DNA of 64,000 nucleotides from Marinobacter nauticus (GTDB lineage Bacteria > Pseudomonadota > Gammaproteobacteria > Enterobacterales > Shewanellaceae): positions 496,001 to 560,000 of the forward strand of contig NZ_JAHVJZ010000003.1 of assembly GCF_019801015.1 (NCBI RefSeq), read 5' to 3'. The first letter of the stretch is position 1. Each line of letters starts with the position of its first letter. Under the pieces are notes generated by a model. That model had not been told where the DNA came from, searched no databases, and saw only the letters and a program-made list of their open reading frames with translations. This document shows positions 24,396 through 34,548 of the stretch, piece by piece. The position numbers were made by a program, and so were the translations under genes.

Positions 24396-26237
24396 TTATT
24401 CCTCCAGCATTTTACGCAGCACCGCGTTGTGAGTGACGTCATCCGGCGCCTGACCGTCAGCGGGCATCTCTTCGCTGCCGTGGCAGGCCAGACAGCTGCC
24501 AACCCGACGAATGTTGTCCAGCTCCTCTTTATTGAACGGACGCGCGCCTTTGTGATTGGTGGCCTGAAGCGCATTGCCCTCCTCGTCAACAAAGCGCTCC
24601 AGTTCAAAGGGCACTGGCGCTTTGCCTTCCGGGAAGTTGGCTTCCATGTCGTAGACGCCGCTGCCCAGACCCCACACCTTCGGATTGGTGTGGCACTCTT
24701 CGCAGGTGCGGGCCTGCCTGCTGGTGGTGTGGGCGAACACCGGGTTATGGGCCAGGCCACTGGTGCCATCTTCAGTGGTGTAGGTGTGGTTGTTGAGAAT
24801 CGCGGTTTCACCGTCCATCTGGGTCAGAATGACCTGACAGCCCGGAATAAAGGTGGAGACCTTACCGCGGGAGTTCACACCCAGGGCTGGCATCTCCCAA
24901 CGCACGTAGGAGCGGCTCTCCTGCCAGCTGAAGGCGTTCTGCTCACGGTTGCCCTTGGTGCTCGCTTTGCTCGGGTCATCGCTGCTGCCCATCAGCCAGT
25001 CGCCACTGGGTTTGCTGATGTCCTGTTTGGCGTGGCAGCCATAACACTGCGGTGCCCAGGCGGTGTGGCAGGCGTGACACTCCAGCTTCTCCATGTGCGC
25101 CGGGATCTGCACCATCGCCGCCTTGCCTTGCGCGGACAGTTCCGCACCCGCCAGTTGTGGTACGTCAAGCACCTTGCCCTCAGCCTTAGTGGTCAGGGTT
25201 ACCCGATCGCCGTCCCGTTGCAGGTGATCCATCGGGTTGCCGCGGAGGGTTTTCAGCGTGGCCGGGGCATCGTTGGTGCCGTGGCAGGTTTCGCAGCGGA
25301 TCTCCACCGCGTTGTGCTTCTTCTCATAGAGATAGCCGTCGCCGTGCATCTCATCTTTGGTGTGGCAATCGATGCAGGAAAGGCCCGCGTCAAAATGGAG
25401 ATCGGCCTGCAGGAAGTTGTAGTGCTTGCCATGCAGTTTGCCCTGCTTGCCACCGGACCCGGTAAAGGGCGTGCCGTAGCCGTCTGACTCCATCATCCCT
25501 TTGTAGCTGGTGCCGGTACGGGCGCCACGATTATGGCAGTGCTGACACTGATCCACGCCCGGAGTACGGGTCATCTTGTGGAAGCGGGGACGGTCTTTTT
25601 GGCTCTTATCGATGGCCGCATCCCCTCCCTCATAAGTGCCGGCGTTGGAATACTCGACGTGGCAGGCCGCACAGCCGGAAGCGCGATAGTCGCCGTCACG
25701 CTGGTGGCCATCGCTCCAGATGTGACAGCGCAGACACTGGTTACGCAGGTAGTCGTCACCAATGGAGTTGGTGGCGGATTCGGGTTTGCTGGGATCATAA
25801 CTGGGCAGCTGTTTCAGCTCAGCGACGGTCCCCTCTGGCAGATCGTCGTGCATCGCCTTAACGTCGTAGGTGGCGTATATGGCGTCTTTACCCTGGGCGC
25901 CAAAATCATAGCGGGTTCCGGAAATCACACCGGCCATGGTGGCGTGAATGGAGGTTTTGGCCTTATCGACCTCATCGCCGTGGCAACTGCCACAGGTTTG
26001 GTCCACCACCCGCAAGTCGGTGGGGTTGGCCCACATGCCGTTGTGGGCAGTGGTCTGGTCCGTGGCGTTCGGATCCCCCTGGTGGCAGTCGGTACAGCTC
26101 AGGTCATCCATGCCCGGTACATCGGAAAACTGTTCGATGCCGTTGTGGCAACTCAGACATCCTTTATCCGCATCCCAGGCCGCCTGAACAGGCAGCGTGA
26201 GGCTGGCCAGTAAAATCCATAAATGGCGGTATTTCAT
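24396..26237 (-). CDS. Periplasmic dodecaheme c-type cytochrome
   Basis: 613 residues with signal peptide (YRHLWILLASLTLPVQA) and twelve CxxCH heme-binding motifs: CLSCH, CTDCH, CGSCH, CLRCH, CAACH, CQHCH, CIDCH, CETCH, CHACH, CYGCH, CEECH and CLACH. No lipobox and no further membrane helix, so a soluble periplasmic or exported electron carrier or reductase. Heme count and length do not match the decaheme MtrA (about 330 residues) or octaheme nitrite/tetrathionate reductases, so I do not assign a substrate. Many extra His could be distal ligands. ATG 26237 follows AGGGAACACT. An FNR-like box at 26315-26328 predicts anaerobic induction. It is monocistronic; no quinol dehydrogenase or barrel partner is adjacent. 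Confidence 0.88.
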   Translation of the reverse strand: MKYRHLWILLASLTLPVQAAWDADKGCLSCHNGIEQFSDVPGMDDLSCTDCHQGDPNATDQTTAHNGMWANPTDLRVVDQTCGSCHGDEVDKAKTSIHATMAGVISGTRYDFGAQGKDAIYATYDVKAMHDDLPEGTVAELKQLPSYDPSKPESATNSIGDDYLRNQCLRCHIWSDGHQRDGDYRASGCAACHVEYSNAGTYEGGDAAIDKSQKDRPRFHKMTRTPGVDQCQHCHNRGARTGTSYKGMMESDGYGTPFTGSGGKQGKLHGKHYNFLQADLHFDAGLSCIDCHTKDEMHGDGYLYEKKHNAVEIRCETCHGTNDAPATLKTLRGNPMDHLQRDGDRVTLTTKAEGKVLDVPQLAGAELSAQGKAAMVQIPAHMEKLECHACHTAWAPQCYGCHAKQDISKPSGDWLMGSSDDPSKASTKGNREQNAFSWQESRSYVRWEMPALGVNSRGKVSTFIPGCQVILTQMDGETAILNNHTYTTEDGTSGLAHNPVFAHTTSRQARTCEECHTNPKVWGLGSGVYDMEANFPEGKAPVPFELERFVDEEGNALQATNHKGARPFNKEELDNIRRVGSCLACHGSEEMPADGQAPDDVTHNAVLRKMLEE

Positions 26238-26314
26238 AGTGTTCCCTGCAGTATTGCGGAAGGGAAACGCCCCTCCAATCACCTACAGGCTCCCACCAAC
26301 ATATTGATAACACC

Positions 26315-26328
26315 TTGATCCGGATCAG
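26315..26328. promoter_or_regulatory. FNR-like box upstream of the dodecaheme cytochrome
   Basis: TTGAT-CCGG-ATCAG, one mismatch from TTGAT-N4-ATCAA, about 78 bases upstream of the cytochrome ATG. The position allows activation by an Fnr/EtrA-type regulator. Confidence 0.6.
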
Positions 26329-26406
26329 TAACCACACAAAAGATAAGGGCTATTTATGCGATCGACTCAAATACCTAACCGACTTCATAAATTGCATTTT
26401 TTTCAA

Positions 26407-27885
26407 TCAATTGCTGAAAGATTTTCCGGACTGCTCTTGAGCCAGCATGCGCTCGGTCCAGAGGTCGAGCCGCTCAATCAGATAGGGGTAAAACGGGTTC
26501 CATTTCTGGCGAAGCAGCTCATCCGAAGGGATAGCCAGCATACCGCGTTCCCCCCGCACCGCCTGGCCGCCAAGGTGAATATGAGTGCGCCTGGGATCGC
26601 GGCGGGGCCCCAGCAGGGGGTCGGCCTCCGGTATGGTCAGCGCAACGTGAGAGAGGGAGTGCACGCCAATGGGCCAACTCAGCGGCAGCGGCACGACGTC
26701 GTCGCTCTGGATCTCCCGGGCCTGCACCTCCGCCACTTCCGGCCCCCGGTTCTCCACAATGGTGGTGCGAAACCGACTCTGGCTGGCATCAAGAAACAGC
26801 GCGTAGTCTTCTATGGGGTCCTGAGTCAGCAACCGAAAGTCGAGCCAGGTCCGGTTGATGTCAAACAGCACCAGCTCATCTTCCGGCTTGCCCAGGGTCA
26901 GGTACAACGACTCAAACAGGGCCTGGGTATCCACGGTTTGATCGATCACCGAATTGAAGGTGAGCACCGGCGGAAGATGAGCGCGCTGGGTGGGGCTTAG
27001 CCGGTCAATCATGGCCTGATTGGCCTGAATCAACTGGTACACCACATCGCCCGCATTCACGGCAAAAGAGCCGTATTTAAAGGGGTGGTATTCCAGCGCC
27101 AGACTTTCCCAGGCCAGCTTTTCCAGCCCCAGCCACTGCCCCATCTGCGCCTGCCACCAGGCCCCCTGTGCGATGGGCGCCAATCCCATCGCCGGCGAGA
27201 TAAACACCATGGCATCAAACCGGGGTGGCTTGCCTGCGGTCAGTTGATTCAGCGAGTGATTCAGTCCCAGCGCCGCGCCGGTGGAGAACCCCACCAGCAG
27301 CAACGGTTTCCCACCCAACTGTGCCTCAAGATGACGTGCAGCCAGGCTGGTGGCGGCCTGCAGGTCCTGCCACTGTAACCGGGTGAGCATCGATGGCAGC
27401 GTGCCGTGTCCCGGCAGGCGCAGCCCGACCACGTGCGCCCGATCAGCAAGATGGCGGGCCAGATGCGCCATGTAGTAAGGGGAATCGGACATGCCGTGGA
27501 TCAGCAGGACACCGAACTCCGCGTCCGGGTTGGGCCATTCAAAGCTGCGGTTCCAGTCGGGGTTCCATTGAGAGGGATCGGACAGGCTGTCGTGGAAATA
27601 ACGGTTGAACGGCTCCAGCGGCATCCGCGCCGTGCGGCTGTAGAGGCGCTGCTCCATCTCCTCGAACAGCGCCTGCTCTTTGCTTCGGTACTGGTCAAAA
27701 TCCCGGGTGCCATCATCGTAATGGAACTCGGATTTCAGCTTTGTGGTGTGCCAGAGTGACAGCTCTGGCTTGCTGTTCAGCCAGAATACGCCCGCCACAA
27801 CTGCGGCGATAACGGTGCCCAGGCTGCCATAAAAAACCGCCAGCCCCAGGTGCTTACTGACCCCAATCACCTTTCGACGCACCAT
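26407..27885 (-). CDS. Membrane-anchored alpha/beta hydrolase
   Basis: 492 residues. One N-terminal helix (LAVFYGSLGTVIAAVVAGVFWL) anchors a long catalytic domain facing the periplasm. The lysophospholipase-type fold opens with FGVLLIHGMSDSPYYMAHLA. The nucleophile elbow is LLVGFSTGAALG (Ser in GFSTG). Asp in VIDQTVDTQ and His in HSLSHVALT are candidates to complete the triad. A substrate-defining insert precedes the core. Substrate unknown; serine esterase or lipase activity is inferred. ATG 27885 follows AAGG; the frame is open upstream but those codons lie in the metH promoter. It is divergent from metH. Confidence 0.82.
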   Translation of the reverse strand: MVRRKVIGVSKHLGLAVFYGSLGTVIAAVVAGVFWLNSKPELSLWHTTKLKSEFHYDDGTRDFDQYRSKEQALFEEMEQRLYSRTARMPLEPFNRYFHDSLSDPSQWNPDWNRSFEWPNPDAEFGVLLIHGMSDSPYYMAHLARHLADRAHVVGLRLPGHGTLPSMLTRLQWQDLQAATSLAARHLEAQLGGKPLLLVGFSTGAALGLNHSLNQLTAGKPPRFDAMVFISPAMGLAPIAQGAWWQAQMGQWLGLEKLAWESLALEYHPFKYGSFAVNAGDVVYQLIQANQAMIDRLSPTQRAHLPPVLTFNSVIDQTVDTQALFESLYLTLGKPEDELVLFDINRTWLDFRLLTQDPIEDYALFLDASQSRFRTTIVENRGPEVAEVQAREIQSDDVVPLPLSWPIGVHSLSHVALTIPEADPLLGPRRDPRRTHIHLGGQAVRGERGMLAIPSDELLRQKWNPFYPYLIERLDLWTERMLAQEQSGKSFSN

Positions 27886-28004
27886 CCAAGCAACCTTAAA
27901 TTTCAATAGGAATGAAGAGTTTAGCCCGTAGAGGCTGTGGCCGTCAGGGAAATTGTGCCGCCGCTGTTTCGAGGCTGGCGTTTCGTCGGCGCCTCTGTTT
28001 AAAT

Positions 28005-28012
28005 AGACGTCT
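28005..28012. promoter_or_regulatory. MetJ box upstream of metH
   Basis: Perfect AGACGTCT, followed directly by ATACGGAT (5 of 8 matches), about 57 bases before the metH start. A perfect box plus a weak neighbour is compatible with MetJ repression, but single 8-mers occur by chance, so moderate weight only. Confidence 0.5.
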
Positions 28013-28068
28013 ATACGGATAAAAGGCCATAACCGCCTGCGGCGGTCAGCAAGAAAGGAAGTGGTGGT

Positions 28069-31000
28069 ATGTCGCGTCAGCATCAACTTGAGCAAGAGTT
28101 AGCAACACGGATCCTGATTCTCGACGGGGCCATGGGCACCATGATTCAGGGTTACCAGCTCGAGGAGGCGGACTACCGGGGCGAACGTTTTGCCGACTGG
28201 CCCTCACCACTGAAGGGCAATAACGACCTGCTCTCGCTGACCCAGCCGGACATCATCCACGCCATTCACACCGCTTACCTTGAAGCGGGCGCGGACATCA
28301 TCGAAACCAACACTTTTAACAGCACCACCGTCGCCATGGCCGACTACGACATGGCGTCGCTGTCGAAGGAGATCAACTTCGAGTCTGCCCGGCTGGCCCG
28401 TCAGGCCGCGGATGCCGTGGCAACACAAACTGGCGTGCCCCGCTATGTCGCCGGGGTGCTGGGCCCGACCAACCGTACCTGCTCCATCTCCCCGGACGTG
28501 AACGACCCGGGTTTCCGAAACATCCGGTTTGACGATCTGGTTGCCGCCTACACCGAATCCACCGAAGCGCTGCTGGATGGTGGCGCCGACCTGATCCTGG
28601 TGGAAACCGTGTTCGACACCCTCAACGCCAAGGCGGCACTGTTCGCCATTGATTCGGTGTTTGAAGCCCGGGGACAGCGCTGGCCGGTGATGATCTCCGG
28701 CACCATTACCGATGCCTCCGGCCGCACCCTGACCGGCCAGACCACCGAAGCCTTCTATAACTCGCTGCGCCACATCAAGCCTATCGCCATCGGCCTTAAC
28801 TGCGCCCTGGGCCCGAAAGAGCTGGTGCCCTACATCAGTGAACTGAACCGCATCAGCGAGTGTGCAGTCTCCGCCCACCCCAATGCGGGCCTCCCCAATG
28901 AGATGGGGGGCTACGATGAAACCCCGGCGCAGATGGCGGAGATCATTGGCCAGTGGGCCGAGGAAGGCTGGCTCAATATTGTGGGCGGTTGCTGCGGCAC
29001 CACCCCGGACCACATCCGCGCCATCGCCGAAGCCGTTCAGCCCCATGCCCCGCGGGTGGCCCCGACTCACCTGACCGACGGCCATAACGTCTCTACCCGC
29101 CTTTCCGGACTGGAACCCTGCAACTTCGACGCCGACGCCCTGTTTATCAATGTCGGTGAGCGCACCAACGTTACCGGCTCAGCCCGCTTTCTTCGCCTGA
29201 TCAAAGAGGGCGATTACGAGACCGCCCTCGAAGTGGCCCGTCAGCAGGTGGAGAGTGGCGCCCAGATCATCGACATCAATATGGATGAGGGGATGCTGGA
29301 CGCCGAAGCGGCGATGGTGAAGTTCCTTAATCTGATCGCCTCCGAGCCGGAGATCGCGCGGGTGCCGATCATGATCGATTCCTCCAAGTGGGAGGTGATT
29401 GAGGCCGGTCTGAAATGCATCCAGGGTAAGGGCGTGGTGAACTCCATCTCGCTCAAGGAGGGCGAAGCTAGCTTTCTCCACCAGGCCAAACTGATTCGCC
29501 GCTATGGTGCTGCTGCGGTGGTGATGGCCTTTGATGAAACCGGCCAGGCGGACACCTATGAACGTAAGGTGGAGATCTGCACCCGCGCTTATCAGGTGTT
29601 GACCGAAAAAGCCGGGTTTGCCCCGGAAGACATCATCTTCGACCCCAACATCTTCGCCATCGCCACCGGCATCGAAGAGCACGACAACTACGCGGTGGAC
29701 TTTATCGAAGCCTGCCGCACCATCCGCGAGACTTTGCCCCACGCCCGACTGTCCGGCGGGGTGTCCAATGTGTCGTTCTCCTTCCGGGGCAACAACCCGG
29801 TGCGGGAAGCGATTCACGCGGTGTTCCTCTACCACGCCATCAAAAACGGTCTCTCCATGGGCATCGTCAACGCCGGTCAGCTGGCGATCTACGATGACAT
29901 CCCCAAACCGCTGTTGGAGCGGGTGGAAGACGTGGTGCTGAACCGTCGCAATGACGGTACCGAACGGTTGCTTGAGGTTGCCGAAGAGTACCGCGGTGGC
30001 GGCAAGCAGGAAGCCGATCCGAAAGACGCCGAATGGCGCAGCTGGCCGGTCAACAAGCGGTTGGAGCACGCCCTGGTTAAGGGCATCACCGAATTCATCG
30101 ACGAGGATACTGAGCAGGCCCGCCAGGCAGCTGTCCGCCCGCTGGATGTGATTGAAGGCCCGCTGATGGATGGCATGAACGTGGTGGGCGACCTGTTTGG
30201 CGCCGGTAAGATGTTCCTGCCCCAGGTGGTGAAGTCCGCCCGGGTGATGAAAAAGGCGGTGGCCTACCTCAATCCCTATATCGAAGCGGAAAAGGTGGAG
30301 GGCCAGTCCAACGGCAAAGTGCTGATGGCGACCGTCAAAGGCGATGTGCACGACATCGGCAAAAACATCGTAGCGGTGGTGCTGCAGTGCAACGGTTACG
30401 AGGTGATCGATCTGGGCGTGATGGTGCCAGTGGAGAAGATCATCGAGGTCGCAAAGGCAGAAAACGTGGATGTGATTGGCATGTCCGGCCTGATTACGCC
30501 GTCACTGGACGAGATGATCCACAACGTCAAAGAGTTCCGCAAAGCCGGTCTCACCTGCCCTGCCATCATCGGCGGTGCCACCACCTCCAAGATCCACACC
30601 GCAGTGAAGATCTTCGAGCATTATGAGCATGGCGCCATCTACGTGGCCGACGCCTCGCGGACGGTTCCGGTGGTGGCCAAGCTGATTGGCCCGGAGCGGG
30701 AAGCCTTTATCGCTCAGCACTATCGGGAGTACGCCGAGCTGAAAGCCAAGCGGGAAGCCCAGGGCAACCGCAAAACGCTGATAGGCCTCGATGCCGCCCG
30801 CGCCAACCGTAACCAGATCGACTGGGAAAACTACACCCCGGCGGTACCCAATCAACCCGGCATTCAGGTGTTTAACGACTACCCGCTGACGGACCTGGTG
30901 GAGCGCATCGACTGGACCCCCTTCTTCCGCAGTTGGGGCCTGCATGGCAAGTACCCGCAGATCTTTAAGAACCCCACCGTGGGTGAAGAGGCCCGGGAGC

Positions 31001-31761
31001 TCTACGACAACGCCCGGATCATGCTGAAGCAGATCATTGAGCAGAAGTGGCTGACCGCCGCCGCGGTGATTGGCCTGTTTCCCGCCAACACCTGCGACAA
31101 CCACGATGACATCGCGCTCTACAGCGACGAGTCTCGAAGTGAGGAGTTACTGCGGCTGCACATGCTGCGGCAGCAGATTGAGCGGGTGGATAACGACAAC
31201 TTTGCCCTGTCCGATTTTGTGGCCCCCAAAAGCTCTGGCAAAGCGGACTATATGGGCGCCTTTGCAGTGACCGCCGGTATCGGCATTGAGGAGCACATCG
31301 AGCGATTCGAGAAGGCTCATGACGATTACCACGCCATTATGATCAAGGCGCTGGCCGACCGCCTGGCGGAAGCCTTTGCCGAGCGGATGCATGAGCGGGT
31401 ACGGAAAGAGTTCTGGGGCTACGCCGCCGATGAGAATCTGGATAACGAAGCACTGATCCGGGAAAAATACAAAGGGATCCGCCCGGCTCCGGGCTATCCG
31501 GCCTGCCCCGACCACACCGAGAAAGGGCTGCTGTGGCAACTGCTGAAGCCAGAGCAAAACATTGGCCTGAAGATCACCGAAAACTACGCCATGTACCCCA
31601 CTGCCGCCGTGTCCGGCTGGTATTTTGCCCACCCGGAATCCCGCTACTTTGGGGTAACGGACATTGGCCGGGATCAGGCGGAAGATTACGCGGAACGCAT
31701 CGGTCTTAGCGTGGAAGAAACGGAGAAGTGGCTGGCACCGATTCTTACCTACCAGCCCTGA
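28069..31761 (+). CDS. metH: Cobalamin-dependent methionine synthase
   Basis: 1230 residues, full-length MetH. Order of modules: homocysteine-binding barrel (1-340) with zinc Cys in GLNCALGP and [10 protein letters not shown]; methyltetrahydrofolate-binding barrel (about 360-640) starting [15 protein letters not shown]12-binding module (about 650-890) with DVHDIGKNI, whose His is the lower Co ligand, and [11 protein letters not shown]-terminal AdoMet reactivation domain with [15 protein letters not shown]. All key residues are present, so it is expected to be active. AAGGAAG precedes ATG 28069. Its cofactor supply (btuB, cobO) is encoded 7-14 kb upstream, and a perfect MetJ box precedes it. 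Confidence 0.98.
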   Translation: MSRQHQLEQELATRILILDGAMGTMIQGYQLEEADYRGERFADWPSPLKGNNDLLSLTQPDIIHAIHTAYLEAGADIIETNTFNSTTVAMADYDMASLSKEINFESARLARQAADAVATQTGVPRYVAGVLGPTNRTCSISPDVNDPGFRNIRFDDLVAAYTESTEALLDGGADLILVETVFDTLNAKAALFAIDSVFEARGQRWPVMISGTITDASGRTLTGQTTEAFYNSLRHIKPIAIGLNCALGPKELVPYISELNRISECAVSAHPNAGLPNEMGGYDETPAQMAEIIGQWAEEGWLNIVGGCCGTTPDHIRAIAEAVQPHAPRVAPTHLTDGHNVSTRLSGLEPCNFDADALFINVGERTNVTGSARFLRLIKEGDYETALEVARQQVESGAQIIDINMDEGMLDAEAAMVKFLNLIASEPEIARVPIMIDSSKWEVIEAGLKCIQGKGVVNSISLKEGEASFLHQAKLIRRYGAAAVVMAFDETGQADTYERKVEICTRAYQVLTEKAGFAPEDIIFDPNIFAIATGIEEHDNYAVDFIEACRTIRETLPHARLSGGVSNVSFSFRGNNPVREAIHAVFLYHAIKNGLSMGIVNAGQLAIYDDIPKPLLERVEDVVLNRRNDGTERLLEVAEEYRGGGKQEADPKDAEWRSWPVNKRLEHALVKGITEFIDEDTEQARQAAVRPLDVIEGPLMDGMNVVGDLFGAGKMFLPQVVKSARVMKKAVAYLNPYIEAEKVEGQSNGKVLMATVKGDVHDIGKNIVAVVLQCNGYEVIDLGVMVPVEKIIEVAKAENVDVIGMSGLITPSLDEMIHNVKEFRKAGLTCPAIIGGATTSKIHTAVKIFEHYEHGAIYVADASRTVPVVAKLIGPEREAFIAQHYREYAELKAKREAQGNRKTLIGLDAARANRNQIDWENYTPAVPNQPGIQVFNDYPLTDLVERIDWTPFFRSWGLHGKYPQIFKNPTVGEEARELYDNARIMLKQIIEQKWLTAAAVIGLFPANTCDNHDDIALYSDESRSEELLRLHMLRQQIERVDNDNFALSDFVAPKSSGKADYMGAFAVTAGIGIEEHIERFEKAHDDYHAIMIKALADRLAEAFAERMHERVRKEFWGYAADENLDNEALIREKYKGIRPAPGYPACPDHTEKGLLWQLLKPEQNIGLKITENYAMYPTAAVSGWYFAHPESRYFGVTDIGRDQAEDYAERIGLSVEETEKWLAPILTYQP

Positions 31762-31766
31762 GCACC

Positions 31767-31797
31767 GAAAAAGCCGGCGTTAACGCCGGCTTTTTTA
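31767..31797 (+). terminator. Intrinsic terminator of metH
   Basis: GCCGGCGT/ACGCCGGC stem (31773-31790) followed by six T; convergent with the ars operon, A-tract on the other side makes it usable from both strands. Confidence 0.85.
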
Positions 31798-31812
31798 TGG
31801 TTCTGCGCGGTA

Positions 31813-32793
31813 CTACAACGCGTTCAGCAGCCAGCCCACCAGCGTGAAGCTGAACAGCAGCATGGCAAACAACAGTGCCAGCAAGCGCCACTGCATCACC
31901 TGTTTCAGCATCACGAACTCCGGAAAACTGGCCGCCACGGTGCTCATGCAAAACGCCATGGTGGTCCCAACTGGCACGCCTTGCAGCAGCAACCCTTCCA
32001 TCACCGGTATCACCCCGGTGGCATTGGCGTACAGCGGAATCCCCACCAACACCGCCGCCGGTACGCTCCACCATTGGCCCTGGCCCAGGTTGGCTTCCAG
32101 CCAGCCGGCGGGCACAAAGCCATGCAGCGCCGCGCCCAGGCCCACACCAATCACCACCCATTTCCACACCCGGGAGAAGATGGTAAGCGCTTCACTGCGG
32201 GCAAACTGATGCCGTTCAGCAAAAGTGATGCTGCCGGATTGGCCACCACCGGACTGAGGCTCTGCGTTCTGGCCCATCTGATAGGCTTTTTGCGCCAGCG
32301 GCTGCAACCAGCGCTCCGCTTTGATGGCGTCCAGAAACGCACCGCCCAGGATGCCGATGGCCATCCCGATCAGCAGATACCACAGGGTCAGTTCCCAGCC
32401 CAACAGGCTGAGCAGCAACAACACCGCCACTTCGTTGATAAGGGGCGAGGTCAACAGAAACGCCATGGTGGTACCAATGGGGATGCCAGCGCTACTGAAC
32501 CCCAGAAACAACGGGATGCTGGAGCAGGAGCAGAACGGCGTAATCGCCCCGAAGCCCGATCCCATCAGGTAACCAAACCAGCGGTTTTTGCCCTGCAGGT
32601 AACGCCGGACCCGTTCCACATTCAGCGAGGCCCTGAGCCAGCCAATGGCGTAGATCATCACCAGCAGCAGGCAGAAGATCTTAGTGGTGTCCTCGATAAA
32701 GAAGTGCAGTGCCGTCGAGAAAGACTGCCCCACAGGCAGGCCAAGCCACTCGTAGACCACCCGATCTGCGAGTTGGGTAAATAGCTCAAACAT
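31813..32793 (-). CDS. COG0701 permease, ArsP-like, last gene of ars operon
   Basis: 326 residues, about eight helices in two halves. ITPFCSCSSIPLFLG and LLTSPLINE mark the first half, VLVGIPLYANATGVIPV the second. The Cys pair in FCSCSS is the conserved metalloid-binding site of the family that includes ArsP, the methylarsenite exporter. It lacks the CC-repeat linker seen in the other permease of this window (22747-23901). Start ATG 32793 lies 3 bases after the arsG stop, so it belongs to the arsR-E-F-G operon and probably exports the arsenical. Assignment to ArsP proper is not certain. Confidence 0.82.
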   Translation of the reverse strand: MFELFTQLADRVVYEWLGLPVGQSFSTALHFFIEDTTKIFCLLLVMIYAIGWLRASLNVERVRRYLQGKNRWFGYLMGSGFGAITPFCSCSSIPLFLGFSSAGIPIGTTMAFLLTSPLINEVAVLLLLSLLGWELTLWYLLIGMAIGILGGAFLDAIKAERWLQPLAQKAYQMGQNAEPQSGGGQSGSITFAERHQFARSEALTIFSRVWKWVVIGVGLGAALHGFVPAGWLEANLGQGQWWSVPAAVLVGIPLYANATGVIPVMEGLLLQGVPVGTTMAFCMSTVAASFPEFVMLKQVMQWRLLALLFAMLLFSFTLVGWLLNAL

Positions 32794-32796
32794 GGA

Positions 32797-33489
32797 TCAC
32801 CTCAGAGTGGGCAGAAGGTACTGCACGCAGTAGTAGAGGCCAATGGCGATAAAGAGCAGGCCCGCAACCCGCCGCATCCAGCGCTCCACCGTGGTCAGCC
32901 GGTCAAAGAGCTCGGCAATACGGGCACTGCAGAACACCATCACCAGTGCCAGCGCAAACACCGGAGCCGCGGTACCAAAACCGTAGATGGCGGGCAGCGT
33001 CACGATCGACTGATGGGCCATCGACAGCGGCAGCAGAGAGGCAAAGAACAGCGCGGCCGAGGTAGGACAGAACGACAGCGCAAACAATCCACCCAGCCCA
33101 AAGCTGCCCAGGTAGCCATTGCCCGCCAGCCAGTTCTGCGCCCGCTGCGACACCCCCATGGATGGAAACGGCAGCCGAATCACCTGCAACATCAATAGCC
33201 CGGCCAGAATCAGTACCGGCCCCAACACCCGATTCATGTCCGACTGCAGGAAGGCCGATACGCTCGGTGCTGACAGAGTGGTCCCGACCAGCAACGCCGC
33301 CAGCAGAATGTAGCTGGCCATCCGGCCTGCGCTGTAAGCCAGGCCATGGGCCACCGACTGATAAGGCTGGCTGACCTGCCGCCCCAGGTAAGACACGGCC
33401 GCCACGTTAGCGGCCAGGGGACAGGGTGAAATGGAGGTCAGCACCCCCAGCCACAGGGCGCTGCCCAAAGCCAGGAGCCCTTCAGTCAT
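32797..33489 (-). CDS. arsG: ArsG-like organoarsenical efflux permease (DsbD/CcdA fold)
   Basis: 230 residues, six helices of the LysE/CcdA-DsbD type. SISPCPLAANVAAVSYLGR in the first helix pair and LSFCPTSAALFF in the second carry the two Pro-flanked Cys positions that transfer electrons in DsbD relatives. The family with this size and the arsE and arsF neighbours is the ArsG type, described in Shewanella putrefaciens for export of trivalent aromatic arsenicals. The start overlaps the arsF stop by 8 bases. The operon context strongly supports the call; the family name is from memory. Confidence 0.78.
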   Translation of the reverse strand: MTEGLLALGSALWLGVLTSISPCPLAANVAAVSYLGRQVSQPYQSVAHGLAYSAGRMASYILLAALLVGTTLSAPSVSAFLQSDMNRVLGPVLILAGLLMLQVIRLPFPSMGVSQRAQNWLAGNGYLGSFGLGGLFALSFCPTSAALFFASLLPLSMAHQSIVTLPAIYGFGTAAPVFALALVMVFCSARIAELFDRLTTVERWMRRVAGLLFIAIGLYYCVQYLLPTLR

Positions 33490-33964
33490 AGCGCCGCCCG
33501 GGATTCAGCCGATCCATCTCGGCGTAGAGGTAGTCCACGAACGCCTGCTCATCTGCCACCAGCTCCCAGACGCGGTCAAGCCGGCGCCAGGCTACGGGCA
33601 TGTCATCCTCGGTCAGCTCCACCACCACCGAGCGGGTGATCAGCTCAAAATCCGCAATAAAGTGGGCATTCTCGGGACGGTCCACATTGATGGACATCTG
33701 CTGCAACCGGCCCTGCCCGATGGGAATAATGAACCCCTGCTGCACCCCCTCCACGGTGTACTTTTCAATCAGTTTGCAGGTGGTGCAGCGCACATCACCG
33801 TGGAAGTAGTACACGTTCATCTGCTGGTTTTCCGCCAGCTTCAGCGCCGGTGGACGATAGACAATCGGGGTGTCTTGCTGGCCCTGAAAGGTCCCGGCAA
33901 ACAGCACCCCGCAGAACACTGCGGCAACGCTGGCCAGGGCCAGCACCATGCTCCGGAACGTCAT
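33482..33964 (-). CDS. arsF: ArsF-like thioredoxin-fold membrane-anchored protein
   Basis: 160 residues. N-terminal signal anchor (MVLALASVAAVFCGVLFAG), then a periplasmic thioredoxin-like domain with NVYYFHGDVRCTTCKLIEKY, whose CTTC is the redox pair. Named in databases as nitrophenyl nitroreductase subunit ArsF family. It probably relays electrons between ArsG/ArsE and the arsenical. The start follows the arsE stop by one base, and its 3' end overlaps arsG. Confidence 0.75.
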   Translation of the reverse strand: MTFRSMVLALASVAAVFCGVLFAGTFQGQQDTPIVYRPPALKLAENQQMNVYYFHGDVRCTTCKLIEKYTVEGVQQGFIIPIGQGRLQQMSINVDRPENAHFIADFELITRSVVVELTEDDMPVAWRRLDRVWELVADEQAFVDYLYAEMDRLNPGRRYD

Positions 33965-33965
33965 A

Positions 33966-34208
33966 TCAGCGACCCTCGCTCAACCACTGCTCAATGGTTT
34001 GGCCTGAAGGAACAGAGCCGGAAGATTTCACGATGCCATCAATCACCACCGCGGGGGTCGACATCACCTGGTAATCCAGGATCCGGGCCATGTCCGTCAC
34101 CTTTTCCATCTCCACCGATACCCCGAGACGCTGCGCTACGGAGGCAATCTCATCCGCCAGATCACTGCATTTTTTGCATCCGGCACCCAGAACTTCGATT
34201 TTCATCAT
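33966..34208 (-). CDS. arsE: ArsE-like small thioredoxin family protein
   Basis: About 80 residues, cytoplasmic, redox-active disulfide protein 2 type. KIEVLGAGCKKCSDLADEI holds the CKKC pair, and MSTPAVVIDG is the cis-Pro loop of the thioredoxin fold. The GTG and ATG codons at 34211, 34208 and 34205 overlap the arsR stop (TGATG), so translation is coupled; ATG 34208 is taken. In arsEFG operons the protein works with ArsF and ArsG. Confidence 0.78.
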   Translation of the reverse strand: MMKIEVLGAGCKKCSDLADEIASVAQRLGVSVEMEKVTDMARILDYQVMSTPAVVIDGIVKSSGSVPSGQTIEQWLSEGR

Positions 34209-34528
34209 CACTTGCCTTCTTCAATCACGGCCAGAGAGGCCTCTGCGTTTTTGCTCAGCACCGTTTCAACACAAGACAGCATCTTCAGCAGACAAGGCGT
34301 CTGCAGTCGATAGAAGATCTGTTTGCCCTGGCGGCGCCGGCTGACAATCCCAGCCTGCTTCAGCACTGAGAGGTGTTTGGATACGGTGGAGATATCGGCG
34401 TCGACCCCTTCCACCAGCTCGCAGACACAGCGTTCCTGCTGCTCCAGCTGCTCAACCAGCCAAAGTCGTGTCGGGTGAGCCAGGGCTTTCAGCACCTGGG
34501 CGCGGGCTTCGTAATGGGCAGGATTCAT
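34208..34528 (-). CDS. arsR: ArsR arsenical-responsive repressor
   Basis: 106 residues, winged helix. VLKALAHPTRLWLVEQL begins the fold; ERCVCELVE at the start of the recognition region is the CVC metalloid site of classical ArsR; ISTVSKHLSVLKQAGIV is the recognition helix and RRRQGKQIFYRL the wing. ATG 34528 has AAGGAG seven bases upstream. A long palindrome (CATTTGGC-N6-GCCAAATG) lies 20 bases before the start, the probable operator. First gene of a five-gene operon. Confidence 0.93.
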   Translation of the reverse strand: MNPAHYEARAQVLKALAHPTRLWLVEQLEQQERCVCELVEGVDADISTVSKHLSVLKQAGIVSRRRQGKQIFYRLQTPCLLKMLSCVETVLSKNAEASLAVIEEGK

Positions 34529-34548
34529 TGGGGCACTCCTTATTTTCT

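Noticed and set aside
26407-28095. 562-residue form of the alpha/beta hydrolase
   Set aside because: The extra N-terminus crosses the metH promoter and start codon; ATG 27885 directly precedes the membrane anchor.
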